A stretch of DNA of 49,956 nt from Shewanella profunda (GCF_023283765.1 NZ_JAKILG010000038.1:1-49956), one strand, 5' to 3'; positions 33,418-45,479 are shown, counted from the stretch's first letter. Notes: a model not told the origin generated them from the sequence alone. Numbers and translations are program-made.

Positions 33418-34827
33418 CTAATTATTAGATATAAACTCTTGTATTACATCAATAAACACCTGTGCTGAAGGCTCGCGATCTAACAGGAAATGCGATGTCG
33501 TGTCCAGACCAATAAATTCGGCGCCAGGAATCGTCGCGGCAATTTCGCGTCCCGACAGTGCCGGGACCGCATTATCTCCAAGTGAATGAATCACCAGAGT
33601 TGGTACTGTTACCTGCGCCAGTTTATCGCGGACATCCAGATCGGCAAAAGCCGACATCAAACCTGCGGCATTTTTTGCGTTGGCAGCCAGATACAGATAT
33701 TCATTAAACCATTCCAACTCTTGCTGACAGGCATCCGGGATAAAGGTCATGGAAAAAAATTGTCGAAATGCCGGATTGTCTTGTTCCCAACCGCTTTCTG
33801 CCAGTGCGATGATAGCCTCCATTTTTTTCCGCAGTTTAGGATCGCCTTCTGCGCGCCAGCCTGAGGCATAGCCACTAAAAAGAATTAAATGTGATACCTT
33901 ATCTGGATGTTTCACTGCATAGTCAATTGATAAAGCTGCGCCTTGTCCGATACCAAGTAAAGCGAATTTACTTAAGTTATTGGCAGCAACAACCGTTACT
34001 AAATCCTGTTGTAAATCCTCAACGCATACATCTGATATGTTACGTTCTGACATGCCGCTACCGCGATCATCATAACGAATAAGCTGATGGTTCTTGGCAA
34101 GCGTGTGAAGAATATGCCCCCATAACGGAGCCTGCCAGTCGTACTGCAGATGGTTCATAAATGCTGGTGGTTTGACTATTGGCCAACCCTGGCCAACAGA
34201 TGCATAAGCAATGTTTACGCCGTCGTTACCAGCACAAAAGTGGATCTCGGTTTGATTTGGTGTCAAGGCTTGTCGAGTCCATGCAGATAAGGCCGCGGTT
34301 TTTGGTGTGGTACTACTAATAGGACTTACCACACCGGACACATTGTGACCCAACACTTTACGGTGCAGCTCAATCAGCTGCTGCCTCTGCGCGACGAGCC
34401 AGTGCTGAAACTCTGGACAGTTATGTAAATCCAAACCGTCCAGTAAGGGTATTGCCAATTCTTTTCCCAGCTTAGTCACTTCGGCAGCATTGCTGTGTTG
34501 CTGTAAGGCACGAACACTGAGGTGAATAATATCGATATCGATATCGATGTCCGCTGTATTGATGCTGACAGAGTCGTGGTCGGTGACAACACGTTCAATG
34601 TGATTGTTCAAAATATTTCTGAGTTTACTTAATGACCAGCGCAATGCCCCTCGGGCATCTTTAGTCTCTGGCCAAAACAGCGCACATAAATGATCTCGCC
34701 GTTGTGCTCGGGGATTTAATAACAAATAAACCATTAAAGCGCGGGTTAATTTTGAAGAGGGTAACGGAATGAGCTGGTTATTATGGAAAACCTGTAGTTC
34801 ACCCAGCATTTTTATAACGATTTGCAC
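33418..34827 (-). CDS. SARP-like winged-helix / alpha/beta-hydrolase paralogue lacking the catalytic serine
   Basis: 469 aa, the same plan as its neighbour: winged helix 1-95 (LMVYLLL..RRDHLCALFW..RGALRWSLSKLR), a much shorter middle region (most of the BTAD-like part is missing), and hydrolase fold ~195-469. The nucleophile elbow reads GIGQG: Gly294 (codon GGA) replaces the serine, while Asp418 and His446 remain. It should bind but not hydrolyse a ligand, a typical change towards a receptor. GTG start with AGGTGA six bases upstream. It is divergent from the 35386-40175 operon. Confidence 0.8.
   Translation of the reverse strand: MQIVIKMLGELQVFHNNQLIPLPSSKLTRALMVYLLLNPRAQRRDHLCALFWPETKDARGALRWSLSKLRNILNNHIERVVTDHDSVSINTADIDIDIDIIHLSVRALQQHSNAAEVTKLGKELAIPLLDGLDLHNCPEFQHWLVAQRQQLIELHRKVLGHNVSGVVSPISSTTPKTAALSAWTRQALTPNQTEIHFCAGNDGVNIAYASVGQGWPIVKPPAFMNHLQYDWQAPLWGHILHTLAKNHQLIRYDDRGSGMSERNISDVCVEDLQQDLVTVVAANNLSKFALLGIGQGAALSIDYAVKHPDKVSHLILFSGYASGWRAEGDPKLRKKMEAIIALAESGWEQDNPAFRQFFSMTFIPDACQQELEWFNEYLYLAANAKNAAGLMSAFADLDVRDKLAQVTVPTLVIHSLGDNAVPALSGREIAATIPGAEFIGLDTTSHFLLDREPSAQVFIDVIQEFISNN
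34529..34548. repeat. ATATCG hexamer tandem repeat
   Basis: Three and a third copies of ATATCG, read on the minus strand as alternating Ile-Asp codons (DIDIDIDI) at the end of the winged-helix domain of the second regulator. Hexamer gain or loss would keep the frame and alter the linker length. Confidence 0.75.
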
Positions 34828-35385
34828 AACACGTCACCTGATAGTTTTGATTGAATAGTCCCCAAATTGATAATGTTTATATTCAGTCTATTGGGGCGAC
34901 CATTAAATGAGATTAAAAACCAAAAAAGTAATGACCTTAAAAGGTTGTTGTGGGTTTTAGTTTTATTGACTATTTAGCATTTAATTCAGACATATATTTA
35001 TGCTTTAAAACTGCATAAATATGGACTGTCAACTTTAGCGGCAATTGTGCTACGAGAGTGATTTAAAATCAATAACTCAAATTAAAACGGGATTAACTAC
35101 GTCAAAATTTCACGATAATTTATCGTCTGGGATTAGTTTGCTGTTACGGCAATAAAGAACCTAATAACCTAGGCGAATATAACTGAATGTCTCTGATATG
35201 TAACGTCATGGGCGACTATTATACCTATCCGAATGGCATTGTGTACTGTTCAACCTCTATCAACTACAGGTAAGACCTGCCAAATACCACGCACCTAAGC
35301 TGAAAATTCCACGTTTATTACCACGGTTGTTACCACGCTAGTTCGCTATGGTTAAATTTTAATTGAAACAAGAGAAAATTTACCC
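34828..35385. other. AT-rich divergent regulatory region
   Basis: 558 bases between the regulator pair (minus) and the lipoprotein operon (plus). No gene is seen. Long T/A-rich tracts dominate 34860-35160, and the four CCACG repeats at 35284-35337 sit next to the operon. Promoters for both directions must lie here. Confidence 0.6.
35284..35337 (+). promoter_or_regulatory. Four phased (T/A)CCACG direct repeats
   Basis: ATACCACG at 35284-35291, ATTCCACG at 35306-35313, TTACCACG at 35318-35325 and TTACCACG at 35330-35337. Starts are 22, 12 and 12 bases apart, so all copies lie close to the same helix face. SARP and OmpR proteins bind such direct repeats near the -35 region. A -10-like TATGGT follows at 35347-35352 and the lipoprotein ATG is at 35386. 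Confidence 0.6.
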
Positions 35386-37332
35386 ATGTTAACCATAAAA
35401 TCCTCCGTACAGCCACTGTTAGCAGTCATGTTGCTAGCAACCCTAACTGCTTGTGGCGACAATACCTCTGCGGTCGAAGAGCCAACTGCCGTTGACTTTG
35501 ATATAGAAATGTCTAATTTTTCAATGGATTTTGATACTACTCAAGCCTTTGCACTTAATCACCGCATACCCGTGTCATTCACCATTCGTAACACTGATTC
35601 AAACATAACTGAAGTGACCAATATTCCGGTCAGTTTTAGTTTTGTTGAGAAAAAACCGACAGACCCAGCAGCGCCTATTGTATGTAGCTCTAGTGCCATC
35701 GATGTCGAGTTACCGGGTAACGGTGAGCCAGCCGTGGTGGAAAATGCTTTTATCTGGCCAATTAGCGAATGCCAAACATTGGCCGCTACAGGGCGTGAAG
35801 TCGAGCTGCAGGTTCAATTCTATCGCGATGAGAAACAGCTTGCAGGCAATGTAACTACCAACTTACCAACGCTGACCTTACGCGAAGCGGGGGTAGATAT
35901 AGAATACGAATTAGCCAGCGAGTCTTCGGTAGGCTTGATTGCGTTGACTGAAGAAGGTGAATCACCTACGCCGATTCTTTCAGTGCAGTCTGGTTTTGTG
36001 TTCAATGGCGCAGATCCTTATTATTCTAAAGTTACCGCAGATGAGATTCCGGAAGATTTAACCGTGGTTGACCCTGACTCTGGCCTGAGTATCCAACAAG
36101 AGCTAACCTTTGGTATGACTGAAGAGCAGCTAAACCAATTAAGTAAGTTACCCTCAGTTGCGACCCTAACCTATGAGTTAATTCCTGAAAATTCACCTGG
36201 AACTATCTTGCCCTTGATGATTGGTCAGGAAGATGGCACTACGGTAGCGTCTTATAGTTTTGATGAAATTCAACCGGGGATTGCTGATCAAGTCAACCAT
36301 GATCTGTATCTAGAAGGAACTGTTCTGGCAGTGGTTAAAAACGGTAGTTTGGCTAACGAAACTCACTTTATTTTGCGTGGTTGTGTGGTAACCAGTTTTT
36401 CTCAGGATGGTAACGACGGAGATCAAACCAATGACTGCAAAGAGGTCGATATTAACTTAGAGCGTGAAAGCGTTAACGCTACCGCCGCTAGCGATGTGTC
36501 ATTTAAGAAGAACCAAAAGCGTAATCCGGGTAATTCCCGTATAGCTATTGAATCTGAAATGGATATCGATAACACCTTAAACCGCAACGGTATTTTGAGT
36601 CGTGCCACCGGAGAAGTCGCGTTAAGGGGTAACATTGGCAAAAGTTTTGACTTAAAAATTGCTGAAGCGGTTGCTGAAGCGGTTGTTACCAAAAATCAAT
36701 CCTCGTATTTTCATCAAATTAAAGCATTTAACAAAGTCGTTGCTGGTGATGCCAAAGAAAGTAAAGAACACCTTAAGCTGAAAAATGAGTTTAAGCAGGA
36801 CAAAAGCCAAGATGTTGCTGGTTTAGGTTTTGGTTTTGGCCCAGTGCGACTCGGTTTTAAAATCAGTGCAGGTGGGCGAGTGGGTATTGACGTTGATGAC
36901 GATATGGATCTGCTTACCGATGCACTTGAATGTCAAACATTGCTCGTTTCCGAAGAGTTTATCAACACTTGTGGTTATCTCACTCGAACCGTAGCACCTA
37001 ATTTTAGTTTCACAGGCCGCATATTTGGTGGTTTGGATGCTGGCATAGTAAAAGCCGGCGTGGATGCTAATTTACGCTTTTTAGAAAATAAATTTCCGTT
37101 AACTGGAGTATTAAGTTTTGGCCTTACCGATGACCAACGCATTTTAGTGCGTGGCGACGTAACACTGGACCATACTCTGCAGACCATCAGCGGTAAAGTA
37201 AAGTTAGTTGGGACCATCAAAGTCTTCCGTTTTCGTCGTAGCAAATCCGTTACTCTGGTCAGTTTCTCGTCACAACCTGTTACTCAAAACCTGTTAAAAC
37301 GTGGTACTGAAGGCACACTAGAATTGCTTTAG
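35386..37332 (+). CDS. Large lipoprotein of unknown family (operon gene 1)
   Basis: 648 aa with signal peptide and lipobox LTAC (Cys23). The mature part appears beta-rich. Residues ~40-170 resemble an Ig-like strand pattern; ~395-455 contain a repeated AEAVAEAVV segment; ~475-640 carry glycine-rich amphipathic strands (GLGFGFGPVRLGFKISAGGR, GRIFGGLDAGIVKAG) suggesting a lipid-facing sheet or barrel. Four Cys occur near 523-535 and elsewhere. I recognise no family. AAGAGA upstream of the ATG. It is the first gene of a three-gene plus-strand operon behind the CCACG repeats. Confidence 0.72.
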   Translation: MLTIKSSVQPLLAVMLLATLTACGDNTSAVEEPTAVDFDIEMSNFSMDFDTTQAFALNHRIPVSFTIRNTDSNITEVTNIPVSFSFVEKKPTDPAAPIVCSSSAIDVELPGNGEPAVVENAFIWPISECQTLAATGREVELQVQFYRDEKQLAGNVTTNLPTLTLREAGVDIEYELASESSVGLIALTEEGESPTPILSVQSGFVFNGADPYYSKVTADEIPEDLTVVDPDSGLSIQQELTFGMTEEQLNQLSKLPSVATLTYELIPENSPGTILPLMIGQEDGTTVASYSFDEIQPGIADQVNHDLYLEGTVLAVVKNGSLANETHFILRGCVVTSFSQDGNDGDQTNDCKEVDINLERESVNATAASDVSFKKNQKRNPGNSRIAIESEMDIDNTLNRNGILSRATGEVALRGNIGKSFDLKIAEAVAEAVVTKNQSSYFHQIKAFNKVVAGDAKESKEHLKLKNEFKQDKSQDVAGLGFGFGPVRLGFKISAGGRVGIDVDDDMDLLTDALECQTLLVSEEFINTCGYLTRTVAPNFSFTGRIFGGLDAGIVKAGVDANLRFLENKFPLTGVLSFGLTDDQRILVRGDVTLDHTLQTISGKVKLVGTIKVFRFRRSKSVTLVSFSSQPVTQNLLKRGTEGTLELL

Positions 37333-37353
37333 CCCTGTGCGCAAGCGTTAAAC

Positions 37354-39150
37354 ATGAGAGATTTAAAAATGAGACGAGTGAACATTAAAAGATTACTGGT
37401 ATTAGCCGCTGTCACTGTCGCCGTTGTCAGTGCGATAGCGTACCACTCATCTAGGCACTTACGCTCCCCTGAGGGGGAGTTTGCACATACATCACAGACG
37501 GCAAGTTGCATCCTTAGTCAAGGCCAAACCGCAGCTTTCCACCTTAGCTCAACTGTCGAAGCTGAAGGTCAAAAGGACATTTTTGAGGGAGTGATGAGCT
37601 GGCAGGTTGAAGAGTTCAATGCTGGTATCGCCCGCGTTAGAGCGACATTTAGCAAGGTTACCCTGACGCAGAATATGACGTTACCGGCAGAACGCGCGGT
37701 ATCACCTGAAGGCTTACCGTTCTTTCTACAAGTTGATAGTAACTGTGCCATCATTAGCACAGCATTTGCACCGCAATGGCAACCAAAAACCCGCTTGCTA
37801 GTCGCCACTCAACTAGATAACTTAACCTTTTTACTACCTGAATCTGGTAAGACTCAATGGCAAGTAGCCGCCCTCGATGGGCTCGGCGATTACACTGCAC
37901 ATTTTAGTTTGCTCAGCCAAAAGCCGCTGCAAATTCAACGGCAAAAAACTGATCATCTCATACGAGGTGCTGCCGATGTTTTTGGTATAAATATTTCACT
38001 GAACAAATCATTAGCTACAGCAACCTTTAATACTGCACAGCCACTATGGTGGCAGGCTGTGAGCGGTCAAGAACAGATAAGCATTAGTACTGCAGGCACG
38101 CCAAAAGTGGTGATGAATCAACATTTTTCATTGCAACGCGACGACCAGCTGTTTATTGCCATACCACAAACTGACTGGAATTTGGCTGAAAAAACTATCC
38201 CTTATGACTTGCCGCCGGAATTTAGCGAGCTTATAACACAGCACCAAAGTTACACTGAAGCTTACAACGCTTTCAACAGTGCCATAACGGAACAGCCACC
38301 ACGTTATTTTGATGCTGCACTTGAGATGGCTGCTTGGCTAAAACTGCATCCTGAAGACATTGACTTGTTGGTGGCTGAACTGCGCGGACAAATGGATGAT
38401 GAAGCACGCCCTACCGCTTTTTTAGCCCTGCAGCTGTCTGGTCAGGGCAAAGCACGTGAGGTGTTATCGAGCATGATGTTCGACGCGACAATGAGCCAGG
38501 GAGACCAATCCAGAGCCGCCTCAGCACTAGCAGACTTTGGCACACCAAGTCAGGAAGTCGCTGACCTACTGATGTCGCGCGCAACGATCAAAGATATCGC
38601 TGGCAACACTAGTTTGTTGGGTGTAGGTAGCATGGTTGACCGCTCAGCAGATCCGGCGTTGCGACAATATATTATGGAGTCGCTACAACAACAGCTCGTC
38701 AGCACAACAGATCAAAGCGAGCGTTTGATCTTGATTGATAGCATAGGTAATACCGGTGATGGCACCTTTGTCGACGCATTAAGCCAAGAGCTTACCTCGC
38801 CGTCAGAAGCGACACGCAGCAGAGCAGCGGATGCACTTTCACGCTTACCAGCAGAACAAGCTCAGCCAGCGTTAGTCAATGCGCTTTCTTTAGAGAATGA
38901 CCCGAGGGTAAGTAAGGCATTGATTGATGCACTAAAGCATGTTGGTGCTAGCTCACCGGAACTGGTCGATCTACTAGAAAGACGCATCAGTTCATCAAAC
39001 TCAAGTCAACATGCCGCCACGATTGACTTACTTGGCGCCCAACATACCGACAGAGCACAGCAACTGTTAATCACACAATATAAACGCGAAACCGATGCTA
39101 ATATCAAAAAGTTGATTGGTCGGTATGTGCCGGCAAAGGCACTTAGATGA
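37354..39150 (+). CDS. Membrane-anchored HEAT-repeat protein (operon gene 2)
   Basis: 598 aa. One N-terminal hydrophobic anchor (residues ~13-30); residues ~50-240 look like a beta domain; ~290-598 form alpha-helical HEAT-like repeats (e.g. SRAASALADFGTPSQEVADLL, TRSRAADALSRLPAEQAQPALVNAL). A beta barrel followed by a helical superhelix is also the plan of vitellogenin-type lipid transfer proteins; this is only an analogy. ATG 37354 or 37369 may be the start. The stop overlaps the next ATG (ATGA). No family name is offered. Confidence 0.72.
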   Translation: MRDLKMRRVNIKRLLVLAAVTVAVVSAIAYHSSRHLRSPEGEFAHTSQTASCILSQGQTAAFHLSSTVEAEGQKDIFEGVMSWQVEEFNAGIARVRATFSKVTLTQNMTLPAERAVSPEGLPFFLQVDSNCAIISTAFAPQWQPKTRLLVATQLDNLTFLLPESGKTQWQVAALDGLGDYTAHFSLLSQKPLQIQRQKTDHLIRGAADVFGINISLNKSLATATFNTAQPLWWQAVSGQEQISISTAGTPKVVMNQHFSLQRDDQLFIAIPQTDWNLAEKTIPYDLPPEFSELITQHQSYTEAYNAFNSAITEQPPRYFDAALEMAAWLKLHPEDIDLLVAELRGQMDDEARPTAFLALQLSGQGKAREVLSSMMFDATMSQGDQSRAASALADFGTPSQEVADLLMSRATIKDIAGNTSLLGVGSMVDRSADPALRQYIMESLQQQLVSTTDQSERLILIDSIGNTGDGTFVDALSQELTSPSEATRSRAADALSRLPAEQAQPALVNALSLENDPRVSKALIDALKHVGASSPELVDLLERRISSSNSSQHAATIDLLGAQHTDRAQQLLITQYKRETDANIKKLIGRYVPAKALR

Positions 39151-40175
39151 ACAAGTCATTCGTTTTTTTATGCGGGTTAGTGGCGGCCTGCTCCGCGGGG
39201 TGCGATACCGAACACACCGCGGAGCAATCATTGTGGACGTCTTTGGCATCGGTAAAGATAGACGCAGAGTCAGGTCGCACTTCGGCCGTAGAAGTGCCGC
39301 TTGATAACTTACGACGGGCCATTCGGGTAAGCGCTATACCGCAAGGTTGTTTACGCGTGTCCTCTGCCACAAGTATCACTGACGAACAGCTTATTGCTAA
39401 CTCTGCAGCCCCTAATGACAACATCTGGCGTACGACTACTCTGCATCAGGTTGGTTTATTCGTATTAGAAGGTGCAGCCTCGGAGCTTACCCATATTAGT
39501 TTTGAAGCCGTTGCGTGCGATGCATCTACTACCGGCATTTTGCCAACTGACGTTAGCATTGAATCCCGCCTATCCGAAGAGCTATCCCATCCAGGACTTC
39601 GACTACGTCTAGTTTTAAGCTCGGCAATGAGTACCGAGTTAGATACAGAACTACTTGCCCAATTGATAGGCTTTGAATTGGAACTGGACATTACAGTCAC
39701 TGCTGTGGAAACCATTGCCGATAAAGACTTGATTATGCAAAACCAGACAGATTTCTCGCCAATGGGGGATTTATTGGCTTCGCTACCAACCAAAACAGCA
39801 GATACTATTGATGTGATTATCGGACCATGCTTATTACAGCAAACGTCGTTTGGCCAGCAACGCTTGGCAGGTCTCACACCAAGAATTCCCGGCGGCGCAG
39901 GGCCTGCTGATGCGGTCTTTATTGCCCGAACGAATTGCGATTTTGAACATTCTTCACCAGGTTCTGAAACCGCAATAGCTCGTTTAGCCGCCCATGAGAT
40001 AGGGCACTACCTCGGGTTGGCGCATCCGGAAGAACTCAATGGCAGTGAAGATGATTTACCAAGCACAAATAACAACAACCTAATGAACCGCATTCCTCTT
40101 TCTGCGAATGCGACTGGGTTAACGGCTGAGCAGCGCGAGCGTATATTGGCACACCCTTTTGTGATAGACCTATAG
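39147..40175 (+). CDS. Lipoprotein metzincin-type metalloprotease (operon gene 3)
   Basis: 342 aa. Signal peptide with lipobox LVAAC (Cys15; a second Cys19 is close). The zinc site HEIGHYLGLAH has His283, Glu284, His287 and His293, and NNLMNRI (Met313) is a likely Met-turn, so this is a metzincin. Residues ~25-270 are a large N-terminal region of unknown fold. Probably periplasmic or surface exposed. Translation is coupled to the HEAT protein by ATGA overlap. A substrate may be the partner lipoprotein; this is inference only. Confidence 0.8.
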   Translation: MNKSFVFLCGLVAACSAGCDTEHTAEQSLWTSLASVKIDAESGRTSAVEVPLDNLRRAIRVSAIPQGCLRVSSATSITDEQLIANSAAPNDNIWRTTTLHQVGLFVLEGAASELTHISFEAVACDASTTGILPTDVSIESRLSEELSHPGLRLRLVLSSAMSTELDTELLAQLIGFELELDITVTAVETIADKDLIMQNQTDFSPMGDLLASLPTKTADTIDVIIGPCLLQQTSFGQQRLAGLTPRIPGGAGPADAVFIARTNCDFEHSSPGSETAIARLAAHEIGHYLGLAHPEELNGSEDDLPSTNNNNLMNRIPLSANATGLTAEQRERILAHPFVIDL

Positions 40176-40488
40176 ATCAAGCCGTTGCAATAGAGATGCT
40201 GACCAATAGCTTTGAGATATAGCGTCATCCGGAATGCGTTGCGATCAAATTGATTGGTCGCAGCGCCAGCCGAAAGAACAAGAGGAAAAATACCTCTCAA
40301 ACCTACCTGCAACTTAGACATCATTTTTGCAATACCATATTTGTGGACTTTGTGAACTATCGTGTGCTTTAGCAGATTGCTCGTTAGAATGTTAGACCTG
40401 CCGCACAATTTCACTTAGTACTCAAAAACTTATCCTCAGTTCATCACTCAGACACTGTACTCGTTACTCATTCGCTGTATTCATCACT
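40176..40488. other. Gap between the metalloprotease and polyferredoxin genes
   Basis: 313 bases without a credible gene. A 5-bp hairpin (AGAGG/CCTCT near 40280) is too weak for a terminator. A minus-strand frame across part of it overlaps the protease gene and has no ribosome binding site or recognisable domain. Confidence 0.5.
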
Positions 40489-41703
40489 ATGACTTTTATC
40501 GAATCACTCACCCTGATGTTGGCACTCATGTATCTCGCCTCCCTCAGCTATTGGAGCGGCCAGAAATGGGGCGCTGTCGCCACACTATTGTGTAGTTTAG
40601 GTGCTGTAGCCATTACCTTATATTGGCCCTTGGCTCTAGGTTTACTGATTGCGTTACCTGCGGCTTTGGCGCTTAATAGATTTGCTCCAGACTCCTTAAA
40701 GCATGATATTAAAATCAATACCTTGCGTGAAGGTACTCAACATCTTTTGGCGCTATCCTTACTGTTGGTCGCGATCCAATACACCATTAACACCCTATTA
40801 CTTAAACAAGGTATTACGCCTTGGTTAATGCGTCCCGATGTGGTGGATGCCTTCTTACCTATTGCTGGTGGCATTGAGCTTAAGGCCATTATCAGCCTCA
40901 ATTTGTGGGATCAGACTCATCCTGCGGCGGCGGTAATGTTGGCAGCAGTATTAATCACTGGCTTACTCTGTAAACGTGCATTTTGTGGTTGGGCCTGCCC
41001 ATTAGGTTTAGTTGGAGAATATCTCTATTCATTTAGAAAACGCTTTATTAAAGCGGAGTTTGCACCACCCGCTTGGCTCGATTGGCCACTGCGAATGCTC
41101 AAGTACCTCTTATTATTCGCACTCTGCTATATCGTTATCGGTATGCCAGCCCAAACTATCCCCCATTATCTTGACGGTAATTACCATAAGATTGCCGACT
41201 TAAAAATGGCGATATTTTTTATCACTCCCGGACTTATCACCTTGTTATGTTTTGGATTAGTCCTTGCTTTAGCCGCATGGCGTCGTCAGGGATTCTGCCG
41301 TTATTTATGTCCCTATGGGGCAATGCTCGGGATTTTGAGCTTTGCTAGCCCGCTCAAAATCCGCCGAGATACTCAGCACTGCCTGATTGAAGCGAAAGGG
41401 ATGAAATGCGACAAGTGTACCCGTGCTTGCCCTGCCAATATCATAGTGCACACTAAAACCACGGTTCGCAGTGATGAATGCCAAGCCTGTATGCGTTGCG
41501 TCGCTGCTTGCCCTAAATCGGCAGCCCTTGGTCTTGGCCTAAAATCAGGCCACAGATTAGGACACAAAGGATTACTCGCATTAGTGCTCGCGGCATTATT
41601 TATGCTACCGCTGGGCGCTTATCTTGCCGGTTTCTGGCATAGCCAAACCCCAGATAGTATCCGTATGGAACTTATCCAAGTGATTAATAGAATTGGACAT
41701 TAA
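40489..41703 (+). CDS. NapH/YccM-like membrane polyferredoxin
   Basis: 404 aa with about six membrane helices. CKRAFCGWACPLG (~residues 163-175) and CRYLCPYGAMLG are the paired cysteine motifs of the NapH/NosR/CcoG family. Two [4Fe-4S] ferredoxin sites follow: CDKCTRACP and CQACMRCVAACP. It likely passes electrons from the quinone pool to a periplasmic partner. No nap or nos genes are nearby, so the pathway is unknown. Single gene, ended by the shared terminator with katG. Confidence 0.85.
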   Translation: MTFIESLTLMLALMYLASLSYWSGQKWGAVATLLCSLGAVAITLYWPLALGLLIALPAALALNRFAPDSLKHDIKINTLREGTQHLLALSLLLVAIQYTINTLLLKQGITPWLMRPDVVDAFLPIAGGIELKAIISLNLWDQTHPAAAVMLAAVLITGLLCKRAFCGWACPLGLVGEYLYSFRKRFIKAEFAPPAWLDWPLRMLKYLLLFALCYIVIGMPAQTIPHYLDGNYHKIADLKMAIFFITPGLITLLCFGLVLALAAWRRQGFCRYLCPYGAMLGILSFASPLKIRRDTQHCLIEAKGMKCDKCTRACPANIIVHTKTTVRSDECQACMRCVAACPKSAALGLGLKSGHRLGHKGLLALVLAALFMLPLGAYLAGFWHSQTPDSIRMELIQVINRIGH

Positions 41704-41747
41704 AAATATCAGAGGTACTAAGGGAACCTTGATTGCAGCCTAAAATA

Positions 41748-41777
41748 AAAAAGTGCAGAGAACTCTCTGCACTTTTT
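41748..41777. terminator. Bidirectional terminator between polyferredoxin and katG genes
   Basis: AAAAAGTGCAGAG (41748-41760) pairs perfectly with CTCTGCACTTTTT (41765-41777) around AACT. A 13-bp stem with T-tracts on both strands. Confidence 0.9.
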
Positions 41778-41794
41778 AGCTACTCACAATGTAT

Positions 41795-44393
<2,599 letters not shown>

Positions 44394-45452
44394 ATGCGAC
44401 ACAGACGTCTGCAACTTATACAATCACTGTTTGATGATTATATTGAGATGTACTCTTCACGAGATGACAAACTCACAACCCGTTTTAGCGATAATTTTAG
44501 TGGTTATGCGGGTAGCAGTGATGCCCTGATCACCAATAAAGAGGAGTGGATACGGATCACTCGCCAAGACTTTGCACAAGTGCCAGAGCGGATCCATATC
44601 GAAATGTTAGATTTATCATTACAGGATCTTGCTGAGGATCTGGTCGTTGCTACCGCCTTTTTCCATATACATCTCCCCATTCCCGAATCGATACTCTGCC
44701 GAGAAACCGCAAGGCTAGTATTGATTTTTCATCGAGAAAACAATGACTGGAAAATTGCCCATAGCGGAATATCTATCCCCTACGGTTTAGCAAACAAAGG
44801 TGAGATCTACCCTATGACAAGCCTAGAAGAGCATAATCGCGAACTTGAATCCATAATCGTAGCGCGCACCCGTGAGCTAGCCGAGGCGAACAGCCGACTA
44901 GAAATACTGAGTAACACGGACGGCTTAACCAATATTGGCAACCGCAGACTTTTTGACCACATGCTGCGAACTGAATGGAGCCGCGGACAACGCAGTAACA
45001 CGCCACTTGCTCTTATCATGCTCGATATTGACCATTTTAAATTATTTAACGACTACTACGGCCACCTCGCTGGAGATGACTGTCTAAAAAAACTGGCTAA
45101 CTGCTTATCTCAGTCCGGTCGTCGAGCGGGGGAATTAGTCGCTCGCTACGGCGGCGAAGAGTTTATTATTTTATTGCCCAATACAGATAAACAAACCTCT
45201 CTCGATACGGCGCACTATATTCATCAACTTATCCAGTCTCTCACTATCCCCCATGCAAAAACCGACCTCGGTATAGTCACAGTCAGTCTTGGTATCGCCT
45301 GCTTACAGCCTTCAGAGCAACACAGCGCCTTAGAATTAGTCCGCCAAGCAGATGCTGCCCTTTATCTTGCCAAATCGGCTGGTCGTAATTGCATACGTTC
45401 ACTGCCATCATTGAACCCTCAGGGATTTATCTACGACGGGCCACAGGAATAA
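44394..45452 (+). CDS. Diguanylate cyclase with N-terminal NTF2/SnoaL-like domain
   Basis: 352 aa. Residues ~5-130 fit a SnoaL-like (NTF2) fold, an uncommon sensor for this enzyme class; ~143-170 are a short coiled coil; ~172-335 are a GGDEF domain with the active site GGEEF at 253-257 and LDIDHFKLFND for metal and GTP. The I-site position reads RAGE rather than RxxD, so product inhibition is probably lost. No membrane helix or signal peptide, so cytoplasmic. Makes c-di-GMP. Good GGAG ribosome binding site. Confidence 0.88.
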   Translation: MRHRRLQLIQSLFDDYIEMYSSRDDKLTTRFSDNFSGYAGSSDALITNKEEWIRITRQDFAQVPERIHIEMLDLSLQDLAEDLVVATAFFHIHLPIPESILCRETARLVLIFHRENNDWKIAHSGISIPYGLANKGEIYPMTSLEEHNRELESIIVARTRELAEANSRLEILSNTDGLTNIGNRRLFDHMLRTEWSRGQRSNTPLALIMLDIDHFKLFNDYYGHLAGDDCLKKLANCLSQSGRRAGELVARYGGEEFIILLPNTDKQTSLDTAHYIHQLIQSLTIPHAKTDLGIVTVSLGIACLQPSEQHSALELVRQADAALYLAKSAGRNCIRSLPSLNPQGFIYDGPQE

Positions 45453-45479
45453 ACGTCAAAATTCTCGGTAGATAATATA

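Noticed and set aside
40007..40414. 135-codon minus-strand frame between the metalloprotease and polyferredoxin genes
   Set aside because: About 170 bases lie opposite the metalloprotease gene, the composition is not protein-like, and no start site is seen.
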